A stretch of 64,000 bases of DNA, taken from contig NZ_CP118270.1 of NCBI RefSeq assembly GCF_028771845.1, positions 5,146,001 to 5,210,000 of the forward strand, read 5' to 3'. The notes beneath the pieces are model-generated. The model did not search any database. It worked only from the letters and a program-made list of their open reading frames with translations, and was not told the DNA's origin. The DNA is from Paenibacillus marchantiae (lineage in GTDB: Bacteria; Bacillota; Bacilli; Paenibacillales; Paenibacillaceae). A program made the position numbers and the translations under genes. Below, piece by piece: positions 42,178 to 51,568 of the stretch. Each line of letters opens with the position of its first letter. Within the stretch, counting starts at the first letter, position 1.

Positions 42178-42705
42178 ATGGTTGAAAGACCGACTACAGA
42201 GGAGTATGCAGCTTTTTATGAAGGGTACATCCAGCTTGTTCCTGAAGGGAACATCATCGAACAGTTAGAGCAGCAGGCCAACATCGTACAAACTTTGCTT
42301 TCTTCATTAACAGAGGAGCAAGCAAACTATCGTTACGCCGAAGGCAAATGGAGCGTGAAGGAGGTCATCGGCCACCTTTTGGATAACGAACGTATCATGA
42401 GCGGCCGACTGCTTCGCATCGCCAGAGGTGACAAAGCGAATCATCCTGGCTACGATCAGGACGTGCTTATGCAGAGCCAACCCTTCAATGCGTATACCGC
42501 AGTCGATCTGAACGAAGAATATGCCGTCACACGCCGCTCAACCATTCTTATGCTCCGTCGCCTCACACCAGAAGCTTGGCTCTGTAGAGGGATCGTCAGT
42601 GATAATCCTGCTTCAGCTCGATCGATCGCCTATATTTTGGCTGGACATGAGCTCCACCATTTGTCAGTACTTCGCGATCGCTATTCGCTGGATGTGAAAT
42701 TATAA
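42178..42705 (+). CDS. DinB family protein
   Basis: The 175-residue protein has WSVKEVIGHLLDNERIMSGR (about residues 57-76) and the ending AGHELHHLSVLRDRY, which place the three His of the DinB_2/YfiT four-helix metal site. Members act as bacillithiol- or other thiol-dependent transferases or hydrolases, or have no known role. ATG 42178 follows AAAGGAGG by seven bases. It is apparently monocistronic and convergent with the nitronate monooxygenase gene, with only six bases between the stops. Confidence 0.88.
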   Translation: MVERPTTEEYAAFYEGYIQLVPEGNIIEQLEQQANIVQTLLSSLTEEQANYRYAEGKWSVKEVIGHLLDNERIMSGRLLRIARGDKANHPGYDQDVLMQSQPFNAYTAVDLNEEYAVTRRSTILMLRRLTPEAWLCRGIVSDNPASARSIAYILAGHELHHLSVLRDRYSLDVKL

Positions 42706-42711
42706 TCACTA

Positions 42712-43785
42712 CTAAATGATAGCTCTGGCTTCTTCTACCATTTGATTAATGATATCGCTTGCAGATTGGTTATCTGTTAACATTCTCGTTCCCTGACCTG
42801 CCCAAAGGGCCATATACTCGGGATTATTTTGCTTAGCAGAAGCATTCCTGATCTCGCGAGTTAATGTATTTTGGGTAGGAAAGGTTAGCGGCTTAATACT
42901 GGATGCTTCCCAATGCTGTATAAAGTCGTTCTTGATGCCACGCGCTGGCCGTCCAGAAAAGGCATTTGTAATTACAGTGCTTTCCTCTGTGCTATCAAGC
43001 AACGCACGTTTATATACCTCATGTGCACCAGACTCAACTGATGTCAAGAAACGAGTCCCCATTTGCACCCCTTGTGCTCCCAAAGCAAGTGAAGCCACCA
43101 GCCCTCTACCATCCATAATTCCGCCTGCCGCAAGGACTGGAATATGGACATGATCTACAATTTGTGGGACAAGTGCCATGGTTCCGATATTTGCTCCACT
43201 GAGCTGAGATGATACATCAAAAGTTCCTCGATGCCCTCCTGCTTCACTACCTTGAGCAACAATGACATCACATCCGCGCATCTCCGCTTGAATAGCTTCC
43301 TCTACCGTGGTGACCTTACTCATAATTTTGATGCCTAACGATTTTGCCTTCTGCATATGATGCTCGGAAAGTAATCCAAACGTTGTACTAATAATCGGAA
43401 CTTTTTCGTCCAACAAGATGTCAAACTGTTCTTCAAAATGATTGGGTGTACGTATTTCATCTTGAGCACGCTGCTTCACACCCAAGAATTCTCGAATCGG
43501 GGTCAACTCTTCGTTTACCGCATCAAAATTCGCATAATGATCCGGTCCAACATGAGCAAAAATATTTACGGCAAACGGTGCTTGCGTCCGTTTTTTAATC
43601 TCGTGTATGGCGCCTCTTAGTTCCTCAGGACTCATATACGCAGCGCCTAACGTCCCTAACCCACCTGCATTAGAAACCGCAGCGACTAGGGGTGCCATGT
43701 TTGCAATACCGGCCATCCCCGCAAGAACGATTGGATAACGAATATTGAAGCTTTCACAGAGCTTATTGTTTAATTGAATAGACAT
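42712..43785 (-). CDS. Nitronate monooxygenase
   Basis: The 357-residue TIM barrel has IRYPIVLAGMAGIA near the start, DVIVAQGSEAGGHRG (about residues 175-189), PVLAAGGIMDGRGLVASLALGAQGVQMGTRFL (in two blocks, about 219-250) and a C-terminal WAGQG. These are the class I nitronate monooxygenase/2-nitropropane dioxygenase motifs; the enzymes use FMN and oxygen to detoxify alkyl nitronates such as propionate 3-nitronate. It diverges from a LysR gene that probably controls it. Confidence 0.92.
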   Translation of the reverse strand: MSIQLNNKLCESFNIRYPIVLAGMAGIANMAPLVAAVSNAGGLGTLGAAYMSPEELRGAIHEIKKRTQAPFAVNIFAHVGPDHYANFDAVNEELTPIREFLGVKQRAQDEIRTPNHFEEQFDILLDEKVPIISTTFGLLSEHHMQKAKSLGIKIMSKVTTVEEAIQAEMRGCDVIVAQGSEAGGHRGTFDVSSQLSGANIGTMALVPQIVDHVHIPVLAAGGIMDGRGLVASLALGAQGVQMGTRFLTSVESGAHEVYKRALLDSTEESTVITNAFSGRPARGIKNDFIQHWEASSIKPLTFPTQNTLTREIRNASAKQNNPEYMALWAGQGTRMLTDNQSASDIINQMVEEARAII

Positions 43786-43860
43786 CGAGGTTTCCTCCCC
43801 ATCAATTCAGATTCCATTCTTTATAGTTTACATCGAGTTTATCCATCTTGTATAATCCGT

Positions 43861-43886
43861 AAATCAGATGTTACATATCATGATTT
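43861..43886. promoter_or_regulatory. Candidate LysR-type binding dyad
   Basis: AAATCA and TGATTT are spaced 14 bases apart in the gap between the LysR and nitronate monooxygenase genes. The dyad is plausible by position, without other support. Confidence 0.35.
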
Positions 43887-43917
43887 CAGATAGATTGTTT
43901 TCTAAAGGAGGGTCAAC

Positions 43918-44793
43918 TTGGATATTCACTTACTGGAGATTTTCATTCAAACCGCTCAAGAAGGAAGTATTTCCAAAACAGCGAAAAAACTAAATTATGC
44001 TCAGTCCAATGTTACAAACAAAATTCAACAGTTAGAGGCCGATCTTCAGACCGCATTATTTTACCGTCACAAAAAGGGAGTTACACTTACTCCTTCTGGA
44101 CAAGTTTTAGTAGGTTACGCCGAAAAGATTCTACATACCATTAACGAAGCCAAAGCCGCAGTAGGAAGCAGCTCCATTCCTTCAGGTCCTCTGGTTATCG
44201 GTTCTATGGAAACAACTGCAGCGGTCCGGCTGCCTTCCGTTTTTGCGCAATATCATTTGAAATATCCGAATGTTGATTTCTCTTTAGTTACAGGGCCAAC
44301 AGAAAAGCTGCTTCATGGAGTTCTGCATTATGAACTGCATGGAGCTTTTGTTTCCGGTCCGATAGAACACGCAGATCTCACGCAGGACAAAGTCATCAAT
44401 GAGAAACTTGTTCTTGTCACTTCACCCAAACATCCCTTGATACAATCGATCCATGATTTACAAAATCATACGATGCTGGTTTTTCCCAAAGGATGTTCAT
44501 ACCGAGCCAAACTTAACACTCTCCTGCAAGAAGAAGGATTATTGCCTGTGAAATTAATGGAATTTGGAACCCTCGAAACGATAATTGCTTGTGTTAGTGC
44601 TGGTATGGGTATTACTTTACTGCCTTATTCCATCATTGCGGATTATGAAGTCCGTGACAAGGTAACCTGCCACTCCTTACCGGAGAAATATTCTTCAGTA
44701 ACGACCATGTTTGTTAAACGAAAAGACACCCTCATTACACCGGCGCTATCTGCTTTTTTAGATGAAACTAAGAAAGAGATTCTCCAAAGCTAG
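43918..44793 (+). CDS. LysR family transcriptional regulator
   Basis: The 291-residue protein has the LysR helix-turn-helix (GSISKTAKKLNYAQSNVTNKIQQLEADL, about residues 16-43; two blocks) and a two-lobe effector-binding domain beginning SGPLVIGSMETTAAVRLP, which is close to the CzcR/YwbI branch. TTG 43918 is the start, after AAAGGAGGG. It is divergent from the nitronate monooxygenase gene and likely activates it in response to a nitro compound or related signal. Confidence 0.88.
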   Translation: MDIHLLEIFIQTAQEGSISKTAKKLNYAQSNVTNKIQQLEADLQTALFYRHKKGVTLTPSGQVLVGYAEKILHTINEAKAAVGSSSIPSGPLVIGSMETTAAVRLPSVFAQYHLKYPNVDFSLVTGPTEKLLHGVLHYELHGAFVSGPIEHADLTQDKVINEKLVLVTSPKHPLIQSIHDLQNHTMLVFPKGCSYRAKLNTLLQEEGLLPVKLMEFGTLETIIACVSAGMGITLLPYSIIADYEVRDKVTCHSLPEKYSSVTTMFVKRKDTLITPALSAFLDETKKEILQS

Positions 44794-44808
44794 TTGCACC
44801 GATGAAAC

Positions 44809-44835
44809 AAAAAAAGCCGCTATTACAGCGACTTT
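44809..44835 (-). terminator. Terminator (dispersed repeat copy 2)
   Basis: The 40-bp block 44805-44844 differs from 6791-6830 at three positions. On the reverse strand CGCT-5-AGCG plus GGC and seven T would stop the 44881-45345 gene; it also lies 16 bases after the LysR stop. Confidence 0.6.
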
Positions 44836-44880
44836 CAATGGGGCTATGCTCTGTTTCCTCCACTTACGCTTTTGCCCACT

Positions 44881-45345
44881 TCAATACTCTCTCTTGATTA
44901 CAAAAAATGAGCCCCGAATCGTTCCAGCTAACTTAGATTTCTGTCTGGCAAACTTAAACTTGCCTTCTAACTCTGCTGGAACTTCCATCCCCTCAGAAAG
45001 CTTAAAACCCACGGCCCGCTTCTTAGGGTCATCCACCGTATACATGACATTGAGTCCAAGACCATCTTCATAAAAGACGTAGGAGAATCGAATGTTTTCC
45101 ACTTGAAAAGCTGATGTTTCCAAGGGCTTGGCTGCAAACTCAATATCACGTTCTTCCTTCAAAATTCGTGTTACATAGTCAAGGGTGTCCTGACTTTCGC
45201 TAGCAGGAACAACCGTAAATTCATGCTTATATTTGTTCATAAAATAACGGGCTTCATTTGCACGCAAACCTGCAAGCGCTGCTGCTACTGGTGAGGACTC
45301 TAGACCGACTGTAGACACATTTTTAAAATCAACGATATATGACAT
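44881..45345 (-). CDS. Conserved hypothetical protein, 154 aa
   Basis: I do not recognise the family. The protein is soluble, starts MSYIVDFKNVSTVGLESSPVAAALAGLRANE, contains RYFMNKYKHEF and ends with a basic region (GKFKFARQKSKLAGTIRG). A strong AAAGGAGAG site precedes the ATG, and the gene begins 18 bases after the stop of the GyrI-like gene on the same strand, so the two form an operon divergent from a WYL regulator. The context suggests a stress or small-molecule response, but nothing more can be said. Confidence 0.7.
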   Translation of the reverse strand: MSYIVDFKNVSTVGLESSPVAAALAGLRANEARYFMNKYKHEFTVVPASESQDTLDYVTRILKEERDIEFAAKPLETSAFQVENIRFSYVFYEDGLGLNVMYTVDDPKKRAVGFKLSEGMEVPAELEGKFKFARQKSKLAGTIRGSFFVIKREY

Positions 45346-45363
45346 TCCGATCTCTCCTTTACC

Positions 45364-45843
45364 TTATTTCCTAACAACAGGAATCCATATTTCACCAAAT
45401 AACAAGCCGTTTTGTTGTCCCATCTCAACCGTAGTATTTGGCCCACCAACATATGCATAATTCGTTTCCGCTGGTAGAACTTGTCCGAATGCAACGCCAG
45501 TAAGGTTATTACTCAACTCATCAGATGTTGTCCCTTCCCCTTTAACGACCAGGTATTCTCCCTTGGGGAATTGGATTACTCTGGTTGCTTCTGGCAGTGT
45601 TTCTTCTGTCATGACGCCCGCATAATGCATCATCTTGTTATTCACCGCTTCGTTCACGGCAAAAATATAGTCATTTGTCGCTATAGCTTTTAAAGCATCC
45701 AGGCTTCCATCTTCTTTCACAGCCGACCAAAAATCCACCTTTTCTTTGTTAATACCAGCAAAGTCGGTGTAGTGGCTCTTAAGCTCAGTTCCTATACCTA
45801 AAACGATAAAGCTGTCTTTTTCCTCAATATTGTAATTACTCAT
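45364..45843 (-). CDS. GyrI-like/AraC effector-binding domain protein
   Basis: About 159 residues with the repeated beta-alpha-beta-beta pattern of the SHS2/GyrI-like domain (KDSFIVLGIGTEL, FPKGEYLVVKGEG, FGEIWIPVVRK at the end). Such stand-alone modules bind small molecules, or gyrase in the case of SbmC. ATG 45843 is preferred to 45873, since MSNYNIEEKD is the usual type of start. It is the first gene of a two-gene operon and lies divergent to a YafY-type regulator that probably controls it. Confidence 0.8.
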   Translation of the reverse strand: MSNYNIEEKDSFIVLGIGTELKSHYTDFAGINKEKVDFWSAVKEDGSLDALKAIATNDYIFAVNEAVNNKMMHYAGVMTEETLPEATRVIQFPKGEYLVVKGEGTTSDELSNNLTGVAFGQVLPAETNYAYVGGPNTTVEMGQQNGLLFGEIWIPVVRK

Positions 45844-45949
45844 TCCTAACACCGTCCTCTTTAAATTTATCAATGGATTTGTCTTTTCACTTGATGGGTT
45901 TATAATAACCTTAAATCATGTCAAATTATGATACTGTTTAGGGGGACCC

Positions 45950-46912
45950 ATGAAAAAAGTTGAACGGATCAATATCATCATGAGGTATATCAATAACCGC
46001 GCCCACTTTACCATTTCCGAAATCATGCGGGAATTTAACATCTCTCGTTCGACCGCTATTCGAGATATCCGAGAAATTGAAGCTATGGGTATGCCGCTTG
46101 TCGCTGAAGTTGGGAGGGATGGGGGTTATTTTGTCATGAACAACTCTGTCCTGCCTACGGTCCGCTTTACGGATAATGAAATCAAAGCTCTTTTTCTCGC
46201 CTTTATGGCAACCCGAAATCAACAACTTCCTTATCTGAAGAGTCGTCAAACTTTAACCGAAAAGTTACTGGGCCTCATCTCCGAAAATCAGCAAGATGAC
46301 CTTGTTCTTTTAAATCAAATATTGCTTTTTGAAGGAACCAACCCCCATAATCCCGACTTGCTTGATCTGTCAGACCTGCCCCACCCTATGTTGGAAAAAC
46401 TCATACAGCTTCTTCTTATAGAGAACTATCTGTTGGTTACCGTCCAAGAAGAGATGGAAATAAAGTCTTATCCCATTTATCTTTTGCACCTTTATCGTGA
46501 AAAAAGCCTATGGCTCATTGAAGGCTTTGACTTAGAGGAAGAAAAGAGACGGATTTTATCTGTCGATAATCTCACCCATATAGAATTATTCCCTGTGAAA
46601 AAAAAGTTAAGTAAGAAAAAGATTTTAGAACAACTAAGTAAGCAGGAGGAAATGATTAACCTTGTCCTTGAACTGGGTCCAAAAGCGATTGGCCAATTCA
46701 AGAAATACCATCCTTTAAAGCTTTCACTTTCTTATACGAACCCTTACCAAACCACAGCCGTTATAAAGACCTTCATCAATGTTCATCATGCAGAAGAATT
46801 AACCGAAATAACCAATTGGTTGCTTTTCTTAGGTGGAGATATCAAGATCAAGGAGATGCCAGAAGAAATCTTAGCAGGTGTACAAAAGAGATTAAGCTTA
46901 TATTGCCCGTAA
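45950..46912 (+). CDS. YafY-type HTH/WYL transcriptional regulator
   Basis: The 320-residue protein has an HTH_11 domain (FTISEIMREFNISRSTAIRDIREIEAMG, about residues 20-47, two blocks) and a WYL-like C-terminal region; the classical W-Y-L residues are partly changed (KSLWLIEGFDLEEEKRRIL). WYL proteins sense ligands or nucleic acids. It starts at ATG 45950 after GGGGGACC and diverges from the GyrI-like operon. Confidence 0.85.
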   Translation: MKKVERINIIMRYINNRAHFTISEIMREFNISRSTAIRDIREIEAMGMPLVAEVGRDGGYFVMNNSVLPTVRFTDNEIKALFLAFMATRNQQLPYLKSRQTLTEKLLGLISENQQDDLVLLNQILLFEGTNPHNPDLLDLSDLPHPMLEKLIQLLLIENYLLVTVQEEMEIKSYPIYLLHLYREKSLWLIEGFDLEEEKRRILSVDNLTHIELFPVKKKLSKKKILEQLSKQEEMINLVLELGPKAIGQFKKYHPLKLSLSYTNPYQTTAVIKTFINVHHAEELTEITNWLLFLGGDIKIKEMPEEILAGVQKRLSLYCP

Positions 46913-47037
46913 GTAGTGGATAGTTAAAAACAAATAACTTTGAGCATGGCCGTGTTTTTATTATCTGCTGTTTCTACTGAGATCTACTATGGGACATTAT
47001 CCCAATTGCCCTTAACTTTAAGGAAACGTTTAGCGAT

Positions 47038-47076
47038 AAAAAAACGCATTGAGGAATTATCTCCTCAACACGTTTT
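47038..47076. terminator. Bidirectional terminator between WYL and reductase genes
   Basis: AAAACG-TGAGGA pairs with TCCTCA-CGTTTT (internal mismatches) around a 6-base loop. On the reverse strand it is followed by seven T, fitting the end of the acetoacetate decarboxylase operon. Confidence 0.65.
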
Positions 47077-47100
47077 CTGGCGATCTATAACTCACTCACA

Positions 47101-48132
47101 TCATCTGTTATTGTTAAGCTCTTCAAAGAACTTAATATTAATCTCGAAATTAGGCACAGTTTGAGATTCTTCAGCTTGTTTGACTAATCTTACAACCATA
47201 TCATTATAAGGTGTTGAGATTTGTTTGCCTGAAGCTGAGCGCGGAACTACTCCATTGATATAATCAATTTCGGTCTTCCGTTGCTTTTCGAGATCCTGTA
47301 GCATGCTTGCTTTTAACAGTCTGGACGACTCCATGAGAACCCGAAGTGTTTTAATTCGTTCCGGGATATCCTCTTCACTTTGTATTTCCAAAGATTCAAT
47401 ATCAAAGCCGCTCATCGTGGCAAATTTCACACCATTTGCGTGTCCAACTTTGATCGTTTCATTGGCAATACGGACGGCACTTACGATACTAATATCATGG
47501 TCAAGCACAACGCCATACTCCACGTTTAGTGCTGCAGATAGGCCGCTAAATGCATTGTTAATAAGCAATTTAGACCACTTCGTGCCCACCAGATTATCGG
47601 AAATATGTGTTCCACCCACAAGGTCTAGTATAGATTTGATCTGTTGAATTCTTTCGGTTGTTTCACCATTTAATTCACCAATTTGAAAAGCATACTGCTT
47701 AAAGCGGCTAAACTCTGTTGTAAGTCTTGATACTCCTGGTTCAATAAACGTAGCACCAAATTCAACAGATCCGGCAATGACCCGTTCTCGGCCAACAATG
47801 GAAGCCACCTTCTCTTCAGGGATACCGTTCTGCAAGGAAAGCACAACACTTTGGTCGTTTAAAAACGGCAACAGATCTTGAAGGACAGACTCGTTATATA
47901 GCTGTTTAGTTAAAAGCAAGATTAAATCATATGTTCCTGACATATCCTCAGGAGTAATGGCAGTCACCTTTGCCTGGAAATCCGTAGTGCCAGTAATTTG
48001 GGCCCCTGTCTGGTTTAATGCATCAACATGTGCTTGATAGACATCGATCAACTCTACATTTTGTCCGCCGGCAGCAATATATGCACCAGCGATGGTTCCT
48101 AAGGAACCTGCTCCTAAAATTGCAATTCTCAT
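47101..48132 (-). CDS. Ketopantoate reductase (PanE/ApbA) family protein
   Basis: The 343-residue protein has the NADP-binding start MRIAILGAGSLGTIAGAYIA, then LLTKQLYNE, LQNGIPEE, GTKWSKLLINNAFSGLSA and the C-terminal KASMLQDLEKQRKTEIDYINGVV with the catalytic Lys in the TKWSKL block. It is built like 2-dehydropantoate 2-reductase, but many paralogues reduce other 2-oxo acids. It follows the acetoacetate decarboxylase gene by 44 bases, which suggests a degradative or secondary role rather than pantothenate synthesis. Confidence 0.85.
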   Translation of the reverse strand: MRIAILGAGSLGTIAGAYIAAGGQNVELIDVYQAHVDALNQTGAQITGTTDFQAKVTAITPEDMSGTYDLILLLTKQLYNESVLQDLLPFLNDQSVVLSLQNGIPEEKVASIVGRERVIAGSVEFGATFIEPGVSRLTTEFSRFKQYAFQIGELNGETTERIQQIKSILDLVGGTHISDNLVGTKWSKLLINNAFSGLSAALNVEYGVVLDHDISIVSAVRIANETIKVGHANGVKFATMSGFDIESLEIQSEEDIPERIKTLRVLMESSRLLKASMLQDLEKQRKTEIDYINGVVPRSASGKQISTPYNDMVVRLVKQAEESQTVPNFEINIKFFEELNNNR

Positions 48133-48176
48133 ATGGAATTCCCCTACCTTTTATGTTTGATTGCTTTTAATGACGT

Positions 48177-48920
48177 TTATTTTTCATCAGCTAAATAATC
48201 ATATATAACTGTTGGAGAAGGCAGCGAAAGCTCTGTGATGATATGGGAAGCTGAAACAACCTCAAGTACAGGCAAATCTGCCATTGGCGCAAGAGCATGA
48301 GCGAATAGCTCCAGTCTTGCAGGACCTGACCAGGCGCCCTGAATTTTAATATCCGTAATTTGGCTCCGTACCAATTCACAGATTCTTGGATATCCGTCAT
48401 AATCAGGCATCTTTTTCAGCATATAATTTGGTTTAACAATCTCTTGTAGCGCCTCCGAATGATCAAGTGGAAAATGCTTATATCCCATGGTCGCGGTAGC
48501 CACTCTTAAAGAGCCATAATCCATAAGTCCAACCAATGTGTCGGAATCTACATACAAACTGGGTTTGCCCATTTTTTTAGGATAGGCACCTATTTCCCTG
48601 CCTGATGCGATTGCAGGAAAACTGTCTACGTACATTGCGTGGAGATAATCTCCTTCCTCCCCTTCAAAGTTAACAGGTATCACCTGTCCACACTCTGTAT
48701 AGGAACCAAGGCCTGTTACATCCGGCATTTTCATAATCTCAAACCTTACAAGCGGAGAGGTAACTTCCAATGGCTCCGGAACGATTTTTCTTAAGCGTTC
48801 CAGATCGGTTCTATATAAAATGTTCAAGTATTCGCGATTATAGAAACGATATGGTCCCAAAGGAAATGCCCCTGCATCCAGCGGAGTTGTAAATTGCTTA
48901 ACCACTTCTTCCTTTCTCAT
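48177..48920 (-). CDS. adc: Acetoacetate decarboxylase
   Basis: The 247-residue protein matches Adc along its length, with the Schiff-base Lys 115 next to Lys 116 in GAYPKKMGKP, Glu 76 in SYTECGQVIPV and Arg in FEIMKMPDV-type context. It converts acetoacetate to acetone and carbon dioxide. The numbering coincides with the clostridial enzyme. It is the first gene of an operon with the ketopantoate-reductase-like gene and is divergent from a LysR regulator. No CoA-transferase gene is adjacent, so the source of acetoacetate is not clear. Confidence 0.93.
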   Translation of the reverse strand: MRKEEVVKQFTTPLDAGAFPLGPYRFYNREYLNILYRTDLERLRKIVPEPLEVTSPLVRFEIMKMPDVTGLGSYTECGQVIPVNFEGEEGDYLHAMYVDSFPAIASGREIGAYPKKMGKPSLYVDSDTLVGLMDYGSLRVATATMGYKHFPLDHSEALQEIVKPNYMLKKMPDYDGYPRICELVRSQITDIKIQGAWSGPARLELFAHALAPMADLPVLEVVSASHIITELSLPSPTVIYDYLADEK

Positions 48921-49081
48921 CTGAACGACACCTTCCGATCTCTAATTTCTTCATTCTGTTGTCTGATTTCTCTACCGAAATGATGATTACAAAACCCATT
49001 TTACATCTCAATTTACATTTAATCTAATACATGATAATATATAAACTCATTTATTATAATAAATATAAGAGGTGCACTATA

Positions 49082-49966
49082 GTGGAGCTGCTTCAGTTGA
49101 AATACTTTCAGACCGTCGCTTATACAGAACATATATCTAAGGCTGCCGAACAATTAAATATTGCTCAGCCTTCTTTAAGCCTGACGATAAAGAGACTTGA
49201 GGATGAATTGGGTACAACCTTATTTGATCGGAAAGGAAGAAATATTCAATTGAATGTATCCGGAAAAATCCTCTTGAAACATGTCAACAGGATTTTCACC
49301 GAAATTGAAAATGCAAGAATGGAAATACAAACGCAGGATAACGAAATGGCCCATACCATCAAAATATCGATTTCAAATCCCAGATTCCTATCAGGACTGA
49401 TTACCAGGTATATTACCCAGTGTCCGGATACCAATATACAACAGGGACTTGGAGCTAGAAATGACATCCTTGCAAGCTTAAAAAAAGGGGATATAGATTT
49501 GGGGATCGCAGGTCCACCTATAGCGGACGATGAGATTGAGAGTTGTGTCCTTATTAATGAAGATATCGTGCTGGTTTTACCTTCCACACACAAGTTTGCG
49601 ACAAAATCTGAAATTTCGTTAAGCAAATTGGCCGAAGAATCTTTTATTTCCCTTGCTAATAATGAGGAATATAGCTTTTTTACAACCGAGCTTTGCAAAA
49701 AAGCAGGATTCACTCCCAAGAATATATTCGAGGTGGACTCTCATTTACTCGCGGAAATTATTAAGGTCAATCAGGGTATCTCGTTAATCCCTATCTCGGT
49801 CTGTAGAAAGTTGGATTTGAATTACGTCAGAATCGCAGATATTAATCCCACCTATCCAGTGGGGCTATCTTGGGTGAAGGATAGACATTTATCCTCCTCC
49901 ACCAGAAATTTCCGGGACTTTATTATTGCATATTTTAATGATCATTATGCATTGTACAAAGTTTAA
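49082..49966 (+). CDS. LysR family transcriptional regulator
   Basis: The 294-residue protein has the LysR N-terminus MELLQLKYFQTVAYTEHISKAAEQLNIAQPSLSLTIKRLEDEL in standard order (HTH about residues 17-37) and an effector domain (IDLGIAGPPIADDE). GTG 49082 is preferred, with AGAGGTG seven bases upstream; an ATG at 49031 is in frame without a site. It is divergent from the acetoacetate decarboxylase operon and probably its regulator. Confidence 0.88.
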   Translation: MELLQLKYFQTVAYTEHISKAAEQLNIAQPSLSLTIKRLEDELGTTLFDRKGRNIQLNVSGKILLKHVNRIFTEIENARMEIQTQDNEMAHTIKISISNPRFLSGLITRYITQCPDTNIQQGLGARNDILASLKKGDIDLGIAGPPIADDEIESCVLINEDIVLVLPSTHKFATKSEISLSKLAEESFISLANNEEYSFFTTELCKKAGFTPKNIFEVDSHLLAEIIKVNQGISLIPISVCRKLDLNYVRIADINPTYPVGLSWVKDRHLSSSTRNFRDFIIAYFNDHYALYKV

Positions 49967-50025
49967 AAAACTACATATTCGGAGCATTCTGTGACTTTTT
50001 GCGACTTGAAATTAGTCATTGGTTT

Positions 50026-50541
50026 TCATCTAAAATGCAGTAAAATATCGTTCACTGATTGTTCAGCGGACTGCTCCGAACTATCCAGCCAAAATCCGAT
50101 TTGAGGCGTTTCCTTCAAAAAGTCTGAATACAAATTCTCTACCGTGAAGCCAGTGTACCCCACTTTTCCTCTTGTTTTTTCACGCTCTTTTACCACTTCT
50201 ACCTTCGGACACAGCACAACTAACTGAACCGGGTAATCCTTTAACTGCTCCATCATATAGACTAATTCCGCGCCGTAGTAATTATCCTGTAAAACAACAG
50301 AAAAACCATTCTCATAATAGGTTTTTGCGGCATTTGCGGCTAACTGATAACGCAAATATAATTGACGGAATGCTTCTTCCGACGGTTCAGCGGACATGTC
50401 TTCGCGGCCGGATACAATCATGCGACGGAATATATCACCACGCAGATGCACGGCTTTTCCCAGCTTGGAAGCCAGCAGCTCCGACACTGTTGACTTACCA
50501 GAAGCCATTACGCCTGTAATTAAGTAGATCGCTTTTTCCAT
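50026..50541 (-). CDS. P-loop phosphotransferase (AAA_33 family)
   Basis: The 171-residue protein starts MEKAIYLITGVMASGKSTVSELLASKLG, a Walker A motif (GVMASGKST), then HLRGDIFRRMIVSGRED and VVLQDNYYG (Walker B-like DNYY), with a C-terminal lid (REKTRGKVGYTGFT). The layout resembles chloramphenicol phosphotransferase and other small antibiotic or metabolite kinases. ATG 50541 follows AAGGAGG; longer in-frame readings are not supported. Confidence 0.8.
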   Translation of the reverse strand: MEKAIYLITGVMASGKSTVSELLASKLGKAVHLRGDIFRRMIVSGREDMSAEPSEEAFRQLYLRYQLAANAAKTYYENGFSVVLQDNYYGAELVYMMEQLKDYPVQLVVLCPKVEVVKEREKTRGKVGYTGFTVENLYSDFLKETPQIGFWLDSSEQSAEQSVNDILLHFR

Positions 50542-50622
50542 AACTAAATACCTCCTTCTTATCATAAAAAGAGACCGGCCTATACAAAGAAGAAACATTC
50601 AACAGAATTAAGATATGGGTTC

Positions 50623-51534
50623 TTAGACATATTTATTTATCATGGCATTTAGAAACTCTCGAAATTCTTCAACATATGCTTTAGGTTCTATGATTTCCAA
50701 ATCCGTTCCAAAGCTAGCTAAAAACCGGAATCCAAAGTGGTTTTGCGGCATATCTATTTCGGCTATAAGCAGTTCGGAATTGTGAGCCTCAATCCTTTTT
50801 TGACCGTATCTTTCAATAAATTGATCTTTTATTCGATGTGAGATCAATACTTTAATTGTAATTAGATTCGGTTGATAATATTGCTCTGTTTTCTGTTCAG
50901 TCATATAATCTCTAGCAATAAATGTTTTAATATCGATATTCAGATTATCCGTTCTGGACAGTTTAAACGTTCGATACTCCATTCGATCTAAACAAAACCC
51001 CTTCAAATACCAACTCATTTCACTAAAATGAAGTTGGTATGGCTCGACCCGTCTCTGTGACTTGACCCCACTTTGATCTATATAATCGAATGTAAGTAAC
51101 CTTCCTTGCTCTATTGCTTCCTGACAGGTCTTTAAGATTTGGACAATTTCAGGACGACCATCCCAATTATAAAAAGACAGTTGAATTGTACCTCCCGAAA
51201 TCGTTGAACCTATCATCGATTCAATCTTTTTAAGCGTTGATTCTACTTCGTCACTAAAGAGAATTTTCCCTAATCCGCCCAGTGCAGTTAGTATATTTTC
51301 TAAATCATTGCTACTTAGAAGTCGTTTGTCTATTTTGTATTCATCCATAATCCCATATCCACCGTTCACTCCATTTATAGAATAAATGGGAATGTTAGAT
51401 AATCCAAGTGTTTCCATATCACGTAGAATCGTTCTTTTGGACACATTGAATAATTTTGCAAATTCGGTAGCTGATACGACATTCTTTTGCAGCAAGATCA
51501 TTATGATCGATATTAATCTTTCAATTTTGTTCAT
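50623..51534 (-). CDS. YafY-type HTH/WYL transcriptional regulator
   Basis: The 303-residue protein has an HTH_11 domain (VVSATEFAKLFNVSKRTILRDMETL, about residues 19-43, two blocks), a WYL domain (LLTFDYIDQSGVKSQRRVEPYQLHFSEMSWYLKGFCL) and a WCX-type end. It probably senses a ligand and controls the divergent VOC/YdeI operon. The 109-base gap holds a perfect 17-bp inverted repeat that is its likely binding site. Confidence 0.9.
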   Translation of the reverse strand: MNKIERLISIIMILLQKNVVSATEFAKLFNVSKRTILRDMETLGLSNIPIYSINGVNGGYGIMDEYKIDKRLLSSNDLENILTALGGLGKILFSDEVESTLKKIESMIGSTISGGTIQLSFYNWDGRPEIVQILKTCQEAIEQGRLLTFDYIDQSGVKSQRRVEPYQLHFSEMSWYLKGFCLDRMEYRTFKLSRTDNLNIDIKTFIARDYMTEQKTEQYYQPNLITIKVLISHRIKDQFIERYGQKRIEAHNSELLIAEIDMPQNHFGFRFLASFGTDLEIIEPKAYVEEFREFLNAMINKYV

Positions 51535-51568
51535 GATAGTCCTCTTTAGGTAAATAAATTTCGAACAT

